64,000 bases of DNA, taken from positions 273,576 through 337,575 of the forward strand of contig KN832893.1 in NCBI GenBank assembly GCA_000827325.1, written 5' to 3'. Below, piece after piece: positions 1 to 10,089 of the stretch (its first letter is position 1; every line of letters begins with the position of its first letter). The notes under the pieces are model-generated. The model was not told the DNA's origin. It saw nothing but the letters and a program-made list of their open reading frames with translations, and did no database searches. A program made the position numbers and the translations under genes. The stretch comes from Oidiodendron maius Zn (Eukaryota > Ascomycota > Leotiomycetes > Myxotrichaceae).

Positions 1-27
1 AATCCTGAAGATGATAGCGGAGTAAAA

Positions 28-261
28 TCAGGCGATCTTGCAAGAGTGGATGGCCAGAACAACGTATCCAGCGCGCTCCTGTATAGTAATAGCCAAGGTG
101 GCGATATCTGCGGTGTGATGAGGCAAACGTGTGGGTCCCCGAACCGGCCAACCCGATTTCAACGTCGCGGCTGTCACCTCATAGTATAGGAGGCTCGAGT
201 CGGCTACCCCTGAATCTTGCATCTCAGCTTGCCCCTGGCGACGCGGGAATGGTTGGTCCAT
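28..261 (-). pseudogene. Possible N-terminal relic of an FAD-linked oxidoreductase
   Basis: A short open stretch reads on the minus strand with a pattern (YYEVTAATLK, then a TADIATLAITIQERAG-like run, then VVLAIHS) that loosely follows the region just before the conserved FAV/IRSGGH of PCMH-type FAD-binding oxidoreductases. The glycines of that motif are not preserved and a stop follows at once. It lies head-to-head with the better-supported oxidoreductase relic to its right, so it could be an inverted piece of the same or a related gene. The resemblance is weak and rests on eye alignment only; chance is a real alternative. Confidence 0.22.
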
Positions 262-526
262 GGCCAGCTGATGGAGTGCATATACGACGACGGTCGCTTT
301 CTACTCCATCTTCACGAACGGCATGGGGAGAGCTGTACAATGAGGCTTACAAATCGGACTGATGTATTGTGAAGTTATTTGGGGAAGGGAGCACCGAACA
401 GGTCTATAAAATGAGCTCCAAGTGTTTTCATAGTACCGTTATACTAGGACAACAAGATATCTATTTCTAATTCGGCATTTAATTCTCACAATTTGCTTGA
501 AACTATCTCTACTCATTACGCCTTGA

Positions 527-1633
527 TTGTCTGGACTTGCTCTCATCGGCGGTGTTCCTTATTTCATAAACAAGTATGGATATGCTATGGACAATGTGAT
601 AAGCTATGACGTTGTCCTTGGAAATGGGACGTAAGTGACAGCCACCTCAGCATCTCACAGTGACCTCTTCTGGGCCTTAAAAGGGGGTTGCAAACAACTT
701 TGGAGTTGTTACAAGCTTCAGTTCAAAGACGTTCGAAATTCCTTGAGTTAGTGCCATCTATCAGGAATTCAACGAAAGTGCGGTTGCAGCATTTTCAAAA
801 GCTACATGTGACCTATCCAAAGCAGACGATGAAACAGTCGCAGCCGGCTCGATAATTGATATAGCCTACAACAGTACAACTAAGGCTGTTTCGCCCTTGC
901 TTCTTGGAGTTCAGGCGGGAACAGAAAATCCACCCTCTCGATTTGCAAACTTTTCTGCCATACCAGCAGTCAATAGATTTTATAATGTTACCACCCTCTC
1001 TCAGTGGTCATCGACACTTGACACCCCGTTTCAAGAGTCCCGATACGTTTCTTCTGAATAATCGGTGTATCTCAGTTTTAATCTGAGAACCTAGTGTGCT
1101 CTTTGGCATGCATTCCATGCGCCCAGACGCGGACCAGCTCTTCTTGATGTATCAGATCTGGAAGGATGCAGTCGATCAGATCGCCGATGTTGTGGCCTAT
1201 ACCTAATATTTGTTACAAACATAGCCCCTGCGAGCGCAGCAACGGTGGCTAGGACTAACGGAGTGGGAAATACGTGGGTCTTGATGATAGCGAGTCTTTT
1301 ATTCTACTTTGATAGGAGAATTCTCCGTAAACCTCTAAAGATGGCTAACAGTGGAGGGCAGGGTGGCAAGTTAGTACCGTATGGAGTCTTCCACAGGACG
1401 ATCTACGTGTGGAAACATGGTCCCGCCAGCTAAAAGAATATGTCCACTCATTGAACCGAGCAAAATATCTTTCCTCGGAGTTTGTATACATGGGCGACGC
1501 AGGTGAATGGCAAGATCCTTTTGTTGGATTTGCGCCTGGGAACGTAGAGAGAATGAAGACTATTAGAGAGAAATATGATGCAGGTAGTGTATTCACGAGA
1601 TTGAATTGGGACGGCTTCAAGCTGGGCTATTAG
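527..1633 (+). pseudogene. Broken FAD-linked oxidoreductase (PCMH/BBE family)
   Basis: Translating 527 onwards gives a GGVPYFINKYGYAMDNV-like run followed by YDVVLGNGT, the hallmark of secreted fungal FAD-linked oxidoreductases. A likely intron begins with GTAAGT at about 630. After it come DLFWALKGG and, after a one-base frameshift, NNFGVVTSF. A TGA interrupts the frame near 750, and the following codons still resemble the family (FANFSAIPAV). The final piece, 1409-1633, matches the C-terminal BBE domain (YMGDAG, then NVERMKTIREKYD, then GFKL). The N-terminal flavinylation motif and signal peptide are missing upstream. In this family the enzymes oxidise sugars, alcohols or secondary-metabolite intermediates with covalently bound FAD. 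Frameshift, stop and missing N-terminus make it non-functional. Confidence 0.8.
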
Positions 1634-2797
1634 ATTCCAACCTGCTCATAGCCTGAAATGGTGTGCTTGTTCTGCATCCCAGACGGCACTTGTCTCTTAC
1701 GACCCTTGAAACCATTGCCCGGAGGGATCAAAACTTCCTAGATCCTAATTCTGACTACTCTGCCGATATGAATTTGGCGGGACTCAACCTGACAACCGGC
1801 GGCCAAATTGAACATCAATGGAAGAAATAGTCTAGCAGTCACCATCGGAGTAGTTCTACTCTAGTGTACCCTCCTTCATACTTAGCTAATACAACTAGAA
1901 GGAATATGGGTAGAAGGTTGTTTATTTCCTTACTGCGGAGTGCAACTAAATTTGGCAGCAATTTGTGGAGACTAGAGGCACAAAATATCGCCAATTCCTT
2001 TAGCTGGAGACTCACGTTCATCAGGAGGACACTTGATGTTACTTTGCAACTAACCACCGAGCTTATATATCTGAAGATACAGTACAAATTGAAGATTTTG
2101 ACCGACGCAGGAAATTTAGTATTCCAGGAGTATGAAAAGAGGGAGTAGTAGAAGAGAAAAGTTCTGAAAGAGGAGAGAGTCGGCACGGCATCACCTTGTA
2201 GCACGTATCCTCGACCCTCTACTCTCCTTTTGTCGCCCCATGTCTTGTAGATCGATCAGTTGGACTCTATCATCAATTGGCTAGGAGAACAACGATTCAT
2301 CGTATCACAAAGTAACGAAATGCCGACCCTTGAGATTCCCAGTACAAGGTCTTACCAACTTGCCTTTATTGGTGAGCTTGGCTGCCACGGAAGGGCTAGA
2401 CGTAGGCGTTGGCGGTGGACCCAAGATTTCTGTACCAAATATCACAGGCTCTCCGCAGACATAAGCAATATTCATGTAACTATTTCTACGGTAACTAAAC
2501 TATAAGGGAGTTAAGACGAGGCCCTTTGGCGCTAAAATTATATCTCACATGCTTATGCTGTCAACTCAGTCGCCATTTCTCACTGCTCGCCTATGTTGCT
2601 GGATGCTGACTAAGGTGGCAAAATGGCCACTGGCATCCGAATACAGCCTGATTCAGTGGTGATAATGTGTATCCAGCATCAGAACGTTGAAGCAGGACAT
2701 GCCGATATTCGGTGCCGAATATCGGCGTAACCACTGAATATTCGAATATATAAGGAGGCTATTCAGACGCTCTGTAGTTAATTATTCGAGTTAAAAT
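1634..2797. other. No recognisable gene
   Basis: AT-rich stretch. Overlapping ORFs of 94-121 codons on both strands at 1839-2204 show no family features and mirror each other, as expected of chance ORFs. A decayed coding scrap may lie at about 1690-1830 but was not identified. Confidence 0.5.
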
Positions 2798-2810
2798 ATC
2801 AGCTGTAACT
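2798..2810. repeat. Left target-site duplication of the SINE
   Basis: The 13-bp sequence ATCAGCTGTAACT directly precedes the tRNA-like head and recurs exactly at 3523-3535, directly after the 3' tail. This marks an insertion made by target-primed reverse transcription. Confidence 0.85.
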
Positions 2811-3522
2811 GCCCGGATGGCGCAGTGGTCGTGCGCCTGGGTCCCAAAAGTCATCATCGAACCTAATAGGTCTCGCCCACCCTATTTAAACCTGTGATGT
2901 GAGGGATGTTGGTTCGAATCCAGCTCTAGGCACCTCTTCTGTTGCCTCCCAGAAGATGACTAGCTGGTTCACCTAGGACTGCTCCCCCTAGGCCTAGCTT
3001 GAACCCGGATTCTGCTCCCGGTTATCACAGCAGCGGTTTTTGCCTAACCGAGAACCTTGGCCCCGGCTTCTGCTCCCGGATACCACAGCAGCGGTCGCCT
3101 AACCGAGAACCTGGGCAAAACCCTACCTTTCTAGAGGGGTGAGCCTCTAGAAACGACGAAGACCAAATCATTGATACGCGACCAAAGAGCTTGAGACTAG
3201 GGTGATAGGGCCCTACAACCGCGACCAATCAAGTAGCGAAGCGACCAGCCCCCAGAGGCCGTCTAGGAACAGAACTGAGTGAGAGACAGGGCTGGACACC
3301 AGAGGCAGGGACAGTGGTCTGATCCCAGGGAGAAGGAGGAAGTTTGGTTCAGAGTTGCCACTGGACGAGTTTACCTAGGCCTCCCGATTATTTGCCTGTA
3401 TTACAAGGGGGTATGCATATCAGTGAGGATTCTTCCGAGAGGTTGCGTTAGCCTTTGTATATAGGATATTATTGTATAGAAGTACCGCGGCTTAGCCATT
3501 GCGGAGGATAATAATAATAATA
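2811..3522 (+). mobile_element. tRNA-derived SINE, about 712 bp
   Basis: The element starts with a tRNA-like head (2811-2932). The 5' GCCCGGA pairs with TCTAGGC at 2925-2931 in six of seven positions. A GCGC/GCGC D-stem is present. An A box (TGGCGCAGTGG, 2818-2828) and a B box (GGTTCGAATCC, 2911-2921) match the internal RNA polymerase III promoter, and the T-arm folds. The anticodon arm is unrecognisable and about 45 nt too long, so this is not a working tRNA gene. A unique body of about 590 bp follows, then a simple (ATA)n tail at 3508-3522. Exact 13-bp duplications flank both ends. The small ORFs inside it are chance. SINEs have no protein of their own and borrow LINE machinery; the TAA/ATA tail suggests which LINE type, but no partner lies in the window. 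Confidence 0.82.
3004..3115 (+). repeat. Tandem duplication inside the SINE body
   Basis: Two adjacent copies (3004-3060 and 3062-3115) of a roughly 55-bp unit share the cores TTCTGCTCCCGG, CACAGCAGCGGT and GCCTAACCGAGAACCT. They differ by a few substitutions and a small indel. Confidence 0.85.
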
Positions 3523-3535
3523 ATCAGCTGTAACT
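3523..3535. repeat. Right target-site duplication of the SINE
   Basis: Exact copy of the 13-bp sequence at 2798-2810, starting where the ATA-repeat tail ends. Confidence 0.85.
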
Positions 3536-4439
3536 TATTCGCACGTTCGCTCCTATATGCTTAGTAATATATTGCTTCAACCAATCAGAAGTGACCTTCA
3601 TCAACAGCCTACTTCACCCTCGCTCCACCTTTCCGAACAGGAACAGATTTCGTGCGGATGAGGATTCAGGTTAAACAACCAGCGGTTATTTGGCCGGAAT
3701 CTCGATCCAGCCTAATCCTCTGGATCACGTGATCCACATTGTTCACCTCGGCTTACCTCAGCTCAACTGCGGCTCAGATCTGGCCACCTATCTCACTAAA
3801 AATCGGTAACTTTTGTCAGGAGCCTAAAAAGGGCCTCTCCTTGCCAATCAGCATATTGGGCTCGAGGGCGCAGCTGGCATGCTACCAGACTATGTCAAAT
3901 TCGGCTCAGGAGAGAAGATAACTTGGCCGTCTGTAAAGCAACGCCTCTCGTCCGCATGACGTCAAGGCCCAGCGTCAGGTGGGGAAGGCGTTCTCGCCCT
4001 GTGCACCCACAATATGCCAGCCCTCCCCTCATAAGAGATAGAGGACGATGTTGATGCTTCCAAGCCTCGGGTCTCCGTACCTGCCGATTTGCAAAGCACC
4101 ATTGGCGAGTGCTCAAAGTGATGCCTCGACCTCTTCTCGCAAAGCGCCGACGCAGTCCGGCATCTAAAGCATGGTGATGTCAGCCGCATCAAGCACTCCT
4201 TCCAAGACGAGTTTGCCCGGTTCAACCTGTGAGTCTCCAACATCGGGGTATTCGCAGAGGTTCATACTTTCGTTGGATTTCCGGGTCAGAGTGCGATTCA
4301 GGGAGCATAGTGAAGGCATTTACCCTTTTCAGTAAATACGGCTGGGTGACAACCTGCCTTGATATCGCGATCGAGATTACCACATCCACGTTTCAAATTG
4401 ACCTTCAAGTGGAGGCCTTGCTGGAGGTTGAAAACATTG
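3536..4439. other. No recognisable gene
   Basis: Short ORFs on both strands overlap each other and none shows a signal peptide, domain motif or plausible splice chain. Confidence 0.5.
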
Positions 4440-4530
4440 ATTTCATTATTTGTCTATCTGCCTATCTGCCTATCTGCTATCTATGTACATGAAAGTGGTG
4501 CTGTGCTGTGCTGTGCTGTGCAAGGGAAAG
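4440..4530. repeat. Two short microsatellites
   Basis: A CTATCTGC-type repeat (about 4452-4484) is followed by a GTGCT-type repeat (about 4497-4520). They lie just beyond the 3' end of the small minus-strand ORF that follows. Confidence 0.75.
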
Positions 4531-4558
4531 GCGCAAAGAAATGTATGTTACTCACGGA

Positions 4559-4792
4559 CTAATTGCGGTTGCTGCTGCCCCAGCCGCCCAGGTTGCGCTC
4601 CAGCGCCTCGAGCGCCGCGCGCTCGGCGTTATGGCGGTAAACCGCCCGCCAGACGGCCTCCTCGGCGCGGGCCAAGGCCTGGCGGGCACGGAAATGGGCC
4701 TCTCTGGCCTCGGCGACTGCGTCGCCGGCGGCAAAAACTCTGTCTTTGGCGGTCGGGATGGCGGAGCGGGAGGAGAGGCCACGGCCGGACAT
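4559..4792 (-). CDS. Small helical protein of unknown function, 77 aa
   Basis: An intact ATG-to-TAG frame of 77 codons in a sharply GC-rich island inside AT-rich DNA. Residues 20-65 are rich in Ala, Glu and Arg with regular charge spacing (AVAEAREAHF, then ALARAEEAVW, then AERAALEALER), predicting one long amphipathic helix or coiled coil. The tail is Gly/Ser/Asn-rich. A TATAAATA box on the same strand (4898-4905) lies 106 nt upstream of the ATG. No family was recognised. The competing minus-strand frame of 213 codons over the same DNA is low-complexity and runs through a repeat, so this short frame is preferred. It could be a remnant exon of a larger gene. Confidence 0.5.
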   Translation of the reverse strand: MSGRGLSSRSAIPTAKDRVFAAGDAVAEAREAHFRARQALARAEEAVWRAVYRHNAERAALEALERNLGGWGSSNRN

Positions 4793-4794
4793 CT

Positions 4795-4850
4795 GGTGGT
4801 TGTGGTTGTGGCTGTGGTTGCGGTTGCGGTTGTGGTTGCGGTTGTGGTGA
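4795..4850 (+). repeat. GGTTGY minisatellite
   Basis: About nine imperfect six-base units of GGTTGT/GGTTGC/GGCTGT sit between the TATA box and the ATG of the small minus-strand gene, so they would fall in its 5' leader (as CA/CCR-rich RNA). Confidence 0.85.
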
Positions 4851-4897
4851 TGTTGAAAAAAGAGAAGAGAGAAGACAGAGAAGACGGCGCGGTGAGA

Positions 4898-4905
4898 TAT
4901 TTATA
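4898..4905 (-). promoter_or_regulatory. TATA box of the 77-aa gene
   Basis: TATAAATA on the minus strand, 106 nt upstream of the ATG at 4792. It also lies at the left edge of the 121-bp tandem repeat. Confidence 0.5.
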
Positions 4906-5143
4906 AGGCCCTCTGTTGACTTCGACATCCGGAAGGTGCACTGTGTCGCACTCGTGGTGCACCTTCTCAAAAATAATCTCCGTAGTCTTGAGAGCAGGCA
5001 GTTGCGATAGGGACCGAGTCTTTATAGGGCCCTCTGTTGACTTCGACATCCGGAAGGTGCACCACGAGTGCGACACGGTGCAACTTCTCAAAAATAGTCT
5101 CCGTAGTCTTGAGAGGCAGGCAGTTGCGATAGGGACCGAGACT
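4901..5143. repeat. Two 121-bp tandem repeats with hairpins of opposite loop orientation
   Basis: Copy 1 (4901-5021) and copy 2 (5022-5143) share the stretches CCCTCTGTTGACTTCGACAT, CTCCGTAGTCTTGAGAG and GTTGCGATAGGGACCGAG. Each contains a hairpin with 10-bp arms GAAGGTGCAC/GTGCACCTTC: 4932-4941 with 4957-4966, and 5053-5062 with 5078-5087 (one mismatch). The 15-nt loop of copy 1 (4942-4956) is the reverse complement of the loop of copy 2 (5063-5077) at 14 of 15 positions. One loop has therefore flipped since the duplication. Confidence 0.92.
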
Positions 5144-5149
5144 ATTTCA

Positions 5150-6897
5150 TCCACCAGCCGTTTGCAACTGACGTGTTTGATCGCTTGTTGCAAGTAAGGT
5201 GCAAAACGCCGCAGCCGAGATCATCAAGAGTGTGCCAACCATACTGGCTACCAGCAAACTCGTTGGTGCGATATACTTCAAATAAATATCAAGCTGCAGT
5301 AAAGGCATCCTAGTGGGGCTGAGGTAGCAAGATGTTCTCACGATCAGGTGTGTATACCTCGTCTTCATAACAGTCGGAGACAGTCACATGGTCTGGGTTG
5401 AATCGTGGCGATTAAGATTTGGTGTTCTTGGGCATAATCCTATGCTGGCACAGCTAACGTAGCATCAACTTGCCTTTTATAAGAAGGGTCCTATCTTAGC
5501 TTTAATTGAGTATTGTTTAGGGATAGGAGGTGCTGCTCTGTACGTATGACTCCAGCACCATATCTAAAAATGCCTCTAATAATAACTGAAAAGGGTCTGT
5601 TCTTATTACTAACTACTTAAATAACTAACCGCACAGGTTGAAAGGATATGCTCAAAGTTGATTGGCAGTGTAGGCTACCAACCCGAAAATGACCCAATAG
5701 GGCTTTTAAAAGCCTGCCTACTATTACAGGATCGAAGGATTCATCAGTATGTGTATGGAATCAGTTTTATTGAGTTGACTACTTAAGGTTCTAAGCTGCA
5801 TATAACCGCACAATATATGGTGCGCCGCCACTCGCTACGTTACGGATATTCAAATCACCCGTTCGGATCCGAATGCCTGAATATCCTTCACAGATACTAG
5901 GTACCTAAAGGACGTTAAATGTACTTTTTTATAGGACGATCTTCGGTGTAGGTGGATGACCCACTCGAGAGTATAGTAGAGCTGATGGATCCGCTTATGG
6001 GTGATAATATCATCGAGGTTTGGGAGACCCCTAAGGTAGGGGTTTAGGAGTCTACTAGACGGTCTGATGGTCTTGGTGGGCTCCTCTAAGGCCGAATCCT
6101 TCCTGGACGGAGCTCGAAATTGGTCTGACTTTGTACGAGTAGAAAAGCCTCCTATGAACGCATAGCGACAATAGCACATCGATGAACAGCCCGGCGGCTA
6201 CATATTTGTTCACTAACGTATCGAATGGACACCATTCTTTAGGCCACTGCAAACTCGAATATCTGCTAGCTAACGTGTTTAGTATTTGCTAGCTAGAGGT
6301 GTCTACTAGCAAAAGTGTCTGCTGCTAGAAGTATCTACTGGTTAAAGGTATTTCACTACGTAATATACCGTATTTCCACTAGTCTTATTGCGGGCTTCTA
6401 CTATACTTGAATTTTTATTTATCACTTTATTCTTGAGATCACTACAATTTTAACTCCCGGTTTCCTGCTTGCTCTCTCGAGGCCGACACAAAAATGCTGC
6501 ATTGCACAGTCCGTAGCACGCAGACGGGGTTGCTAGTCGGCGCGCCCATTACCAAGCTATAGGCTGTTGGGGAAGGTGGTCTCCTGCGGGTATATCTAAT
6601 GAGGAACTGCTTTACAGCTAAGCTCCCGTCTATTCTGTTGTGTATGTGTTGTTACTTCTAGAAGCGGCAAAGAGCCCTGGGATTCTCTCTACCTCGTTCT
6701 ATAACCCCACTGTGCATTCGAGCCACCGATTCATCTACCCTGTCAATTCCCACATCTCGTGCAACGCACGAACACTGAGCCAAGGCTGCTCCAAACGTCA
6801 ACTAGTGCGGTGCGAAAGGCCTGGGCGGGTGGGAGACCTGCGTGAGCTCGTATTATGCAGAGGCACTTTGTTTCTGGCATCTATAATTCATTCGGTA
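5150..6897. other. No recognisable gene; AT-rich
   Basis: Stop-dense in all frames. A short minus-strand frame (5147-5368) has one hydrophobic segment but no family match. Around 6250-6350 there are short degenerate repeats of the type CTAGCTAACGTGTTTAGTA and CTACTAGCAAAAGTGTCT. Confidence 0.5.
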
Positions 6898-8560
6898 TTA
6901 CAAAGTCTGCACGCCCTCCAGAGCTTTCTGTTCTATCTGAATCTGTTGCAACGAGATGGGCCGAATGACCTGGCTTGAAAGCATTAGGCAGTGAATTGCA
7001 TCACCGTGAGAGTTGATAGCAGCTTCATCCAACCGTTCCTGAACCAAATTGAGTCTCCAACCGTCATACCGATGTACGACGGCTTCCCAAGCCTGGATTA
7101 TAGATGGTTCCATGGTCAATTTCCATGTGCCTCTCCAAATAATCATAGCTTGCTGTATATCGCGGAACGCCTGATATTTAAAGAGCGCCGCAAACCCCTT
7201 TCTTCCGTTCCAAATCTCCATTGTTTCCAGTTGTGGCATCTTTATGGCCGCTGCCGCCGCTGCCTGAAGCATAGCTCCAATCTCGATCGAATTCTCGTCA
7301 GGCGTAAGTAATTTTGAAGTAAGCACAAGCGATTTTAAGTTTGGCCACTCCCAAGAGGGTTCGATCTTGAAGAAATGGCTAGCATCTACGATGAAGGATG
7401 CTGCAAGATGCTCAAGCTTGAGGCTGGCGAGTGCAACCATCTGGCTAACAGCTGGGGCTGGGTTGCGAGTACTGTCGCATCTGGTCAAGTCCTCCCCGAA
7501 CTGGAATCGCTGCATAATAGCCGGGTACTGCTGATTAAAGTTCTCGAAGACAAAAAGTCTCTTGAGATTGTTGTTAAAACGTGGGATAGACTCGAAAAGA
7601 TATTGGAAATCTAAATACCGGATGCGGTTTATTAGCAATAGAGTACCTACACAAATGAGAGAGAGCAATAACTTGTCCAGGTATACAGCAATACTCACCT
7701 CTATCTGTATAGCTCTGCATACTGTCCCATTCCCTCCAGGGCTCGTAATGAACTTCCTGGAGTCTAGGAAAACGGGCAAACATATGTGCAAGCGATCCCG
7801 GCTTCCATCTCCTGCGGTTCTGTTGCCGGAGAAGTAAACTGGTTACCGCCGGGACTGATGGAAGCCGATCCCACCATTGGAGCTCTAACTGCTCACTATC
7901 AAACGGTCCCTCCTCCATAATAGAATGGAAAACTTTGAGGATAGCCCACCTAGGCGGAGCGGAGTGTCGAAAACCAGCAACCCAGCCATGTTGAGGATCA
8001 TTATAGACTTTGTTTGATATTGTCTGCTCTAAACCACCACCCTCTAGTATATCTAAAGGGGTATCAGGCATAAAGGTCAGATATTTAAACCAGTGTTTTG
8101 AGTCACTAGGCGAGTAGATACTAATATCGAGTATCAAATCGCCGTTAAGATCCCATGTGCTAAGAACCGAGAACAGATTCTGGAATGCCGTTGTGATAGG
8201 ACAGTTATTTGTATCGCTGATAGAAATTTGCTCTTCCATCTCCTCGAATGTCATTCCACAGGGAGGCGCGCACTTCGTGCAATCATAGTCATCAAGTTCT
8301 AAGCAGAACCAGATATAGCCAACGAGAGCCCGATTGCGATGAATCATCGACCCAAAATCAACGACGCGCAAGGGTGTCAGTTTGATTCGGGCGAAGTTAT
8401 ATCGCTCGAGTTCTGTTTGCCACTCTCGAGACACTGTGGCCAAGCGACCCAGTGTGCAACCGTCTTGAATCAGGGCCTCTAAGATAAGAAGCCGGATTTC
8501 TCTAGGTAAGCCATCCCATGTTGTATCCCATTGCTTCTTCCCAAGTGATATTGAAAACAT
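6898..8560 (-). CDS. F-box-like protein, 524 aa, two exons
   Basis: Exons 8560-7699 and 7610-6898 are joined across an 88-nt intron (donor GTGAGT, acceptor TTTAG); the junction keeps the frame. The start is the ATG at 8560, since the longer open frame opens with TTG. Residues 10-60 form an F-box-like domain (WDGLPREIRLLILEAL, then LATVSREWQTELE), the segment that binds Skp1 in SCF ubiquitin ligases. The rest is the variable substrate-side region seen in many Pezizomycotina F-box proteins: scattered leucine-rich stretches (FPRLQEVHYEPW, LKSLVLTSKLL) and no WD or standard LRR repeats. No close functional neighbour is seen. Such genes are numerous and fast evolving in these fungi; the substrate cannot be guessed. 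Confidence 0.8.
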
Positions 8561-10089
8561 AGTGTGATAGACCAAGAGTGGTGATAATTTCGGTAATGGA
8601 GCGATGTAGGAATATAAGTTGGAAAATTCAAGATCTGAGCGTGTACAATGATTGTGAAAAGGGATGAAATTCAGCGACTACAGGTATCGGATGTGCGGAA
8701 TGACAGGAAACGGGCCAGATATATACCTGTCTATGTCTCCACTTGTTAGCTCTTTGGCTGTAGGCACGTATCTCCGATTGTTGGTTTGTTGGCTTGTTGG
8801 CCTGCGGAAAGTTGTGTGGTGTGGTGGATCTTAGTGTCACGGCAAAGGGAAATAATACAGGCAAAGCGACGGAGCGATTTAGCGTCTAAAGGGACCAGTA
8901 GGGTAGTCGACCGCGCTTATTAATTTTTTATATGGCCGTGTCATATAATTAAAAAATATGAAGCCTTCTTTTAAGAGGTTGATGCGGAAGTGCTGGGTGT
9001 AGTGTCACACTCGAGGATAAGATTTTACCGACAGACAACGATAGTATTAATTGAAGTACAGAGGTAAGAGGAGTAACCTATAGAGTACTACCTATCTATA
9101 TATATATAGCTGTAAAAGTATATAATGCTATAGGCAGTATATATGACAATCCATTATACTGTCTTGGCATCATCCATTTACGCGATGTTACGTATAGGAC
9201 TACGTATCTGTATCCCTCTCAGCATTTTCATATGTTAGTCACTTCCTTTAAATTTTTAGTCTATTATTAATCTTTGCAATTAAATATAGCAAGTCCTCTT
9301 TAATCAGCATAGGAGTTTACAGGAGTTTAAAGGTGTTCTATATATTTGTCACGGCCTGGTCGATCGCACCAGTGATCTACTTTGGCTCAAGAGATTACGT
9401 AGGAAAGTAAATCTTTTCTGAAGTAGGCCTTTTCAACAGTTTTGAAGTCGTATATCCTATTCCTTAATTACTCTAATTCTACCCCCTGAGAAAGTCTCAA
9501 CGATATCTTTGAAGATGTGCTCTCTCAACAATCAAAGTCAAGCAGCACGCCGATAAACTTCATTCTCGGCACATACATATTTTATGTGTATGCGGTAGCA
9601 AGTGCTACACGGCGCTGCCGTGTCCTGAGGAACAAGTTCTCGTCAACTTATAAGCCTGCAGAGTAATCCTACAGAACTTGAGACGCAAGCAAAGACCAGT
9701 TGCCACTGACTATTTCAGAAGAGATCATGACTGCTATGCATCACTAAATCGTCCCCAACACTTTCAATACTTATAAAGCTTTCGATCGTCTACAAACATA
9801 ACAGTTACTTCTGTATCAGCTATGCCAAGGTTTCAAATGCAAATCTACCTCGAAATTGATTAGAGGGAAACAAAAATTTAATTTAACTAAAGTCAATATT
9901 TGACTAGAAATATTCAACAAGAACTGACTTCTGGCATAGTATGAAACACTGACACTCTCCACCAGGCTTTGGATAGACAATCAAAGATATTTTGAAGAAT
10001 TTCCACTTATTGAATGCCATATATACAAATAAATTCAAGTGAAACTGAATCTCACAAATGTCAGTCCATCTTGTACCGGAGCCTTCTCT
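8561..10089. other. No recognisable gene; AT-rich
   Basis: Contains the presumed promoter of the F-box-like gene at its left end and the 3' flank of the secreted-protein gene at its right end. The middle is AT-rich with TA runs (about 9100-9150) and no convincing coding frame. Confidence 0.5.

Noticed and set aside
1839-2204. 121-codon minus-strand ORF
   Set aside because: Mirror of a plus-strand ORF of similar length in AT-rich DNA; no motif, no splice context.
2811-2932. Functional tRNA gene
   Set aside because: Acceptor, D and T arms and both Pol III boxes are present, but the anticodon arm does not fold, the length is 122 nt, and the sequence is the head of a longer element with its own target-site duplication.
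4552-5193. 213-codon minus-strand ORF
   Set aside because: It runs through the tandem repeat and the minisatellite, giving Thr/Ala and Pro/Arg low-complexity protein; the GC-rich 77-codon frame in the same place has better composition.
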